Source: Paractinoplanes bogorensis (lineage in GTDB: Bacteria > Actinomycetota > Actinomycetes > Mycobacteriales > Micromonosporaceae). Taken from it: a DNA stretch of 64,000 bases. Below are positions 60,329 through 64,000 of this stretch, in pieces. The stretch lies in the NCBI RefSeq assembly GCF_018829635.1, contig NZ_JAHKKG010000006.1, forward strand, positions 434,001 to 498,000. The letters run 5' to 3'. The notes below the pieces were generated by a model, which saw only the letters and a program-made list of their open reading frames with translations, ran no database searches and was not told where the DNA came from. Every line of letters starts with the position of its first letter. The first letter of the stretch is position 1. Both the position numbers and the translations under genes were made by a program.

Positions 60329-61624
60329 GTGCATAGAGCAATTCTCGCCGCGGGTGCCGTGGCGGCCATTCTTCTGACGGCAGCATGCGGTAACGGCGGC
60401 CCCGGCTCCGAGTCGGCCGCGGCCGGCGGCAAGGTCCAGGTGTGGGCCCTCGAGGACGCGGCGGTCAACCCGATCGCCACGGCCAGCATCAAGTCGTTCA
60501 ACGCCTCGACCGGCAAGCAGGTCGAGCTCAGCACCTATGTCAACGACGCCTACAAGCAGAAGCTCCAGGTGTCGATGGGTTCCCCGCAGGCGCCCGACGT
60601 GTTCTTCAACTGGGGCGGCGGGAACCTGGCCCAGTTCGTTCAGGCGAACCAGGTCGAACCGCTGGACGACATGCTGGCGAAGAACCCGGGGCTGGGCGAC
60701 AAGTTCCTGCCGAGCGTGCTCGACGTGGGCAAGGTCGACGGCAAGCAGTACGGGCTACCGATGATCGGCGTGCTGCCGGTCGTGCTGTTCACCAACAACG
60801 ACGTGTTCGCGAAGGCCGGCGTCAAGCCCCCGAAAACGTACGGGGAACTGCTGTCCCTGATCGATGTGTTCAAAGCGCAGGGGGTCACGCCGATCGCGCT
60901 GGCCGGCTCGCAGGGCTGGACCGAGCTGATGTGGCTGGAATATCTGCTCGACCGGATCGGTGGCGCGGACAAATTCCAGGCGATCGCCGACAACAAGCCC
61001 GGTGCGTGGGAGGACCCGGCGGTCATCAAGGCGCTGACCGAGATTCAGAATCTGGTGAAGCGGGGCGCGTTCGGCACCAACTACGCGTCGGTCAACTACG
61101 ACAACCAGGGCGCGTCGAAACTGTTCGCCACCGGCAAGGCGGCGATGCACCTGATGGGCACGTGGGACTTCTCGGTGCAGAAGGATGCCAACCCCAAGTT
61201 CATCTCGGGCGGCAAACTCGGTTTCGTTCCTTTCCCCGCGTACGAGGGTGGGGCGGGCGATCCGAAATCCGTGGTCGGCAACCCGAGCAACTACTACTCC
61301 ATCAACGCGTCGTCGAAGAACAAGGACGTGGCGGCCGACTTCCTGGCCAAGTCGCTCAGCTCGGACGAATACATCAACGGGCTGATCGACGCCGGTCAGG
61401 TGCCCGCGGTCAAGGGTGTCGAGGCCACGCTGAAGGGCAAGCCGAACAGCGAGTTCACCACGTTCACCTACAACCTGGTGGCCGAGGCACCGAGTTTCAC
61501 GCAGTCGTGGGACCAGGCGCTGAGCCCGAAGGTCAGCGAGAAGATGCTGACCAACCTGCAGAAGGTGTTCCTGAACAAGCTGAGCCCCGCCGACTTCGCC
61601 GCCGATATGGCCGCGAGCAAGTGA
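60329..61624 (+). CDS. Extracellular solute-binding lipoprotein, sugar ABC transporter
   Basis: 431 aa. Lipoprotein signal with lipobox LLTAAC (Cys at about 20), then the family-1 solute-binding fold: VWALEDAAVNPIATASIKSF, VFFNWGGGNLAQFVQ, GLPMIGVLPVVLFTNNDVF and KAAMHLMGTWDFSVQ. It captures an oligosaccharide on the cell surface for the two permeases that follow. The start at GTG 60329 precedes the hydrophobic signal directly; the frame is open further upstream but lacks sense as a signal peptide. The ATPase is not encoded here, as is usual in actinobacteria, where MsiK-type ATPases are shared. The stop overlaps the next start (GTGA). Confidence 0.93.
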   Translation: MHRAILAAGAVAAILLTAACGNGGPGSESAAAGGKVQVWALEDAAVNPIATASIKSFNASTGKQVELSTYVNDAYKQKLQVSMGSPQAPDVFFNWGGGNLAQFVQANQVEPLDDMLAKNPGLGDKFLPSVLDVGKVDGKQYGLPMIGVLPVVLFTNNDVFAKAGVKPPKTYGELLSLIDVFKAQGVTPIALAGSQGWTELMWLEYLLDRIGGADKFQAIADNKPGAWEDPAVIKALTEIQNLVKRGAFGTNYASVNYDNQGASKLFATGKAAMHLMGTWDFSVQKDANPKFISGGKLGFVPFPAYEGGAGDPKSVVGNPSNYYSINASSKNKDVAADFLAKSLSSDEYINGLIDAGQVPAVKGVEATLKGKPNSEFTTFTYNLVAEAPSFTQSWDQALSPKVSEKMLTNLQKVFLNKLSPADFAADMAASK

Positions 61625-62487
61625 AAGCACGCACGGAGCGGCCCGGCCTCGGCTGGGCCGCTCCCGCGGTGCTGTTCTTCGCCGCGTTCGGCATTCTGCC
61701 GGTGATCGGGGTCGTCTATCTCAGCTTCACCCAGTGGAACGGGCTCGGCGATCCGCAATGGATCGGCACCGCGAACTGGGCCGCCATGGGCTCGGACGCC
61801 GACCTGTTCAACGGGATCGGCAAGACGGTCACGCTGACCGTGGTCTCGTGGCTGCTGCAGACCCCGCTCGCGTTGCTGATCGGCGTGTGGGCGGCCGGTC
61901 CGCAACGCAACCGGGCCGTGTTGTCGACGCTGTTCTTCCTGCCGCTGCTGCTGTCCACGGCGGCGATCTCGGTGACTTTCGTGGCGCTGCTGGACCCCAA
62001 TTTCGGGCTCGCCGCGAGCTGGGGTGACGGCAATTTCCTGGGTTCGCCGGAGCGGGCGCTCTACGTCATCGCGTTCGTCATCGCCTGGCAGTTCGTGCCG
62101 TTCCACACGTTGCTCTACCAGTCGGCGACCCGGCAGATCCCGCGCTCGTTCTTCGAGGCGTCGGCCATCGACGGCGCGACCGGGCTGAAGCAGTTCTTCC
62201 ACATCACGCTGCCGCAGCTGCGCAACACGATCATCGCCTCGTCGGTGCTGATGCTGGTCGGTTCGCTGACCTATTTCGAGATGATTCTTCTGATGACCAA
62301 CGGCGGTCCCGGTACGGCGACACGCGTGCTCCCCCTGCACATGTACGCCAAGGGGTTCGTCGGATTCGACATGGGCTACGCCAGCGCGCTGGCCGTCCTG
62401 CTCGTCGCGGCCGGAGCGGCGCTGTCCATTGTGGTAGTTCGTTCGACCGGATACCACCGCATGTCCAGCGACCGGGAAGGAGCCTGA
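61621..62487 (+). CDS. Sugar ABC transporter permease, MalF-type
   Basis: 288 aa, six membrane helices. The EAA-loop reads EASAIDGATGLKQFFHITLPQL (about 175-196), the site that docks the ATPase. Begins MKARTERPGLGWAAPAVLFFAAF with GTG start, overlapped by the stop of the binding-protein gene. Works with the next permease as a heterodimer. The next gene overlaps in TGATG form. Confidence 0.95.
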   Translation: MKARTERPGLGWAAPAVLFFAAFGILPVIGVVYLSFTQWNGLGDPQWIGTANWAAMGSDADLFNGIGKTVTLTVVSWLLQTPLALLIGVWAAGPQRNRAVLSTLFFLPLLLSTAAISVTFVALLDPNFGLAASWGDGNFLGSPERALYVIAFVIAWQFVPFHTLLYQSATRQIPRSFFEASAIDGATGLKQFFHITLPQLRNTIIASSVLMLVGSLTYFEMILLMTNGGPGTATRVLPLHMYAKGFVGFDMGYASALAVLLVAAGAALSIVVVRSTGYHRMSSDREGA

Positions 62488-63353
62488 TGGCCGTCCTCAC
62501 TGTCACGGCCCACGCGCGAAAGACACGGCCGGCGAGAAGAAGAACCGTGAACATCCCGGCCGGGATCCTGTCCGCGATCTGGCTGGCGATCGTCGCCGTG
62601 CCCATCTATTTCGTGGTCATCACCGGATTCCGGACCCCCGACGCGTACACGGAAAATGGTCCTCTCGATCTGCCCACCAGTGCGACCCTCGAGAACTACA
62701 CCTCGTTGTGGGGACTGGGTTTCGCCACCTATCTCACCAACAGCCTGCTCGTCACCGCCGGCACGGTCGCGCTGGTGCTGGCCGTCGCGCTTCCCGCCGC
62801 GTACGCCATAGTAAGAAACCCGAATCGGCTGCTGCGGCTCAGTTTCGGCGTCTTTCTGCTCGGGCTGGCCATTCCGGCCCAGGCGGTCATCGTGCCGATC
62901 TACCTGATCATCACCCGGCTGCAGATGTACGACAGCCTGGCCGCGATCGTGCTGCCCAGCGCGGCGTTCTCGCTGCCGATCGCCATCGTCGTGCTCACCA
63001 GCACGCTGCGCGACATCCCGGGCGAGCTCTACGAGGCGATGACGATGGACGGCGCCACCACCCGGCGCGTGTTCACCCGGCTCGTCCTGCCGCTGTCCCG
63101 CCCGGGACTGGTCAGCGTCGGCATCTTCGTCGGGCTGGGCGCCTGGAACGGGTTCCTGTTCCCGCTCGTACTCACCCAGAGCGACTCGCAGCGCGTCCTG
63201 CCGCTCGGGTTGTGGAACTTCCAGAGCCAGTACGGCACCAACGTGCCCGGTCTGATGGCAGCCGTGGTGCTGTCCGCGCTGCCGGTGCTCGCGCTCTACC
63301 TGTTCGGCCGCCGCCACCTCCTGAGCGGACTGGCCGCCGGATTCGGCAAGTGA
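62487..63353 (+). CDS. Sugar ABC transporter permease, MalG-type
   Basis: 288 aa, six membrane helices. EAA-loop YEAMTMDGATTRRVFTRLVL (about 184-203). GGAAGGAG is placed before the ATG in the end of the preceding gene. Forms the membrane channel with the MalF-type permease. The GH43 gene starts 9 nt after the stop, so uptake and depolymerisation share a transcript. Confidence 0.95.
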   Translation: MAVLTVTAHARKTRPARRRTVNIPAGILSAIWLAIVAVPIYFVVITGFRTPDAYTENGPLDLPTSATLENYTSLWGLGFATYLTNSLLVTAGTVALVLAVALPAAYAIVRNPNRLLRLSFGVFLLGLAIPAQAVIVPIYLIITRLQMYDSLAAIVLPSAAFSLPIAIVVLTSTLRDIPGELYEAMTMDGATTRRVFTRLVLPLSRPGLVSVGIFVGLGAWNGFLFPLVLTQSDSQRVLPLGLWNFQSQYGTNVPGLMAAVVLSALPVLALYLFGRRHLLSGLAAGFGK

Positions 63354-63362
63354 GGTCTCATC

Positions 63363-64000
63363 ATGAACGCGGGGATCATCCGTAACCCGGTCCTGCCGGG
63401 GTTCCATCCCGACCCGTCGATCCTGCGCGTGGACGACGACTACTACCTGGCGACGTCGACGTTCGAGTGGTTTCCGGGAGTACGCCTGCACCATTCGCGC
63501 GACCTGGTGCACTGGCGGCCGCTGGGCGGGGTGCTGACCGGGCGGCGGCTCGACATGGAGGGCAACCCCGACTCGGGTGGCGTGTGGGCGCCCTGTCTCA
63601 CGTACGCGGACGGGTTGTTCCACCTCGTCTACACCGACGTGAAGGCGTACGCGGGTGGGTTCTGGGACACCCCGAACTACGTGGTCACGGCCCCGGCGAT
63701 CACCGGCCCGTGGTCGGCGCCGGTGCCGCTGCACGCCCGCGGCTTCGACCCGTCGCTGTTCCACGACGACGACGGGCGCAGCTGGCTGCTCTCCAACCGC
63801 ACCGACTGGCGGCCGGGACGGCCCTGGGCCAACGGCATCATCATGCAGGAGTACGACCGGCAGGCGTGCCGCCTGATCGGGGAGCCGATCGACCTGTACG
63901 ACGGAACGGCCGCCGGGATGACCGAGGGCCCGCACATATACAAGAAGGATGACTGGTACTACCTGATGACCGCCGAAGGCGGGACGGAATGGTTCCATCA
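63363..64000 (+). CDS. Glycoside hydrolase family 43 (beta-xylosidase/arabinofuranosidase), 3' end outside window
   Basis: First 212 residues are present. Five-bladed propeller start: NPVLPGFHPDPSILRVDDD contains the catalytic base Asp (about 16), then YYLATSTFEWFPGVRLHHSRD, GGVWAPCLTY with the pKa-modulating region, and GFDPSLFHDDDGR (second Asp region, about 129). The catalytic acid Glu is expected in MTEGPHIYKK (about 187). No signal peptide, so it is intracellular, hydrolysing oligosaccharides imported by the transporter. A GAGG precedes the ATG. The sequence runs off the window. Confidence 0.93.
   Translation, partial: MNAGIIRNPVLPGFHPDPSILRVDDDYYLATSTFEWFPGVRLHHSRDLVHWRPLGGVLTGRRLDMEGNPDSGGVWAPCLTYADGLFHLVYTDVKAYAGGFWDTPNYVVTAPAITGPWSAPVPLHARGFDPSLFHDDDGRSWLLSNRTDWRPGRPWANGIIMQEYDRQACRLIGEPIDLYDGTAAGMTEGPHIYKKDDWYYLMTAEGGTEWFH

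Overview
The window looks like 64 kb of the chromosome of a high-GC actinomycete, most likely from Micromonosporaceae (Actinoplanes-like). The reasons are the strong G/C bias at third codon positions, many ATGA/GTGA gene overlaps, F420-type oxidoreductases, an ECF41 sigma factor, NarL-type two-component systems in large number, a trp-attenuated fused anthranilate synthase, and a recurrent CGTACG word. The genus is an inference. I see no rRNA, tRNA, transposase, integrase, prophage or CRISPR array.

Layout. 1-4.8 kb: an ECF41 sigma factor with its oxidoreductase partner, an F420/PPOX oxidoreductase pair, a small cysteine-rich membrane protein and a secreted alpha/beta hydrolase carrying two EF-hand loops. 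4.8-7.8 kb: a macrolide-type glycosyltransferase divergent from a TetR regulator and an LLM oxidoreductase, sharing a palindromic operator. 7.8-13.6 kb: a NarL-type two-component system, a membrane-anchored hydrolase and a TrpE-TrpG fusion controlled by a complete trp attenuator. 13.7-18.1 kb: a stand-alone receiver and CHASE3 kinase next to a HEAT-repeat protein and a processive GT2 synthase. 18.2-24.4 kb: an acetyltransferase, a second NarL system whose kinase contains a tandem-repeat linker, a CPBP protease, a beta-lactamase-fold protein and a secreted phospholipase A2. 24.4-32.2 kb: a third regulator/kinase pair enclosing a DUF418 protein, a TPR-like anchored protein, a membrane nucleoside-phosphorylase-like protein, and several small proteins. 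32.2-39.8 kb: a fourth NarL system divergent from an ABC/FtsX exporter, then a Ser/Thr kinase with a possible membrane substrate. 39.8-45.2 kb: an epimerase under two palindromes, a DHFR-family protein, a DHA2 exporter and a fifth NarL system. 45.2-50.6 kb: two GH26-like secreted enzymes, the first broken by an in-frame amber codon, and a GGDEF-EAL protein. 50.6-57.9 kb: an acetyltransferase, a hydrolase, a large LuxR (LAL) regulator, a SnoaL-like protein, and an SDR-AlkC-ATL alkylation-repair operon. 57.9-64 kb: two decayed genes (TetR remnant, GH43 remnant), then a LacI regulator divergent from a sugar ABC operon ending in an intact GH43 enzyme cut by the window edge.

How it works together. 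The window is dominated by sensing: six histidine kinases, six response regulators, an ECF sigma factor, a Ser/Thr kinase, a GGDEF-EAL protein and TetR, LacI and LAL regulators. Many start codons lie 6-7 nt behind a TANNNT hexamer with no Shine-Dalgarno sequence, indicating leaderless transcripts, and I used this to choose starts. Carbohydrate use is a second theme: the LacI/ABC/GH43 cluster and the GH26-like pair share an identical 11-bp GTTTCGAAAAC element. The most unusual signals are reiterated gene 3' ends downstream of three genes, the repeat-bearing kinase linker, the receiver/kinase/HEAT/GT2 block, and a membrane-bound nucleosidase-like protein followed by a small gene behind four exact-period 16-bp repeats.
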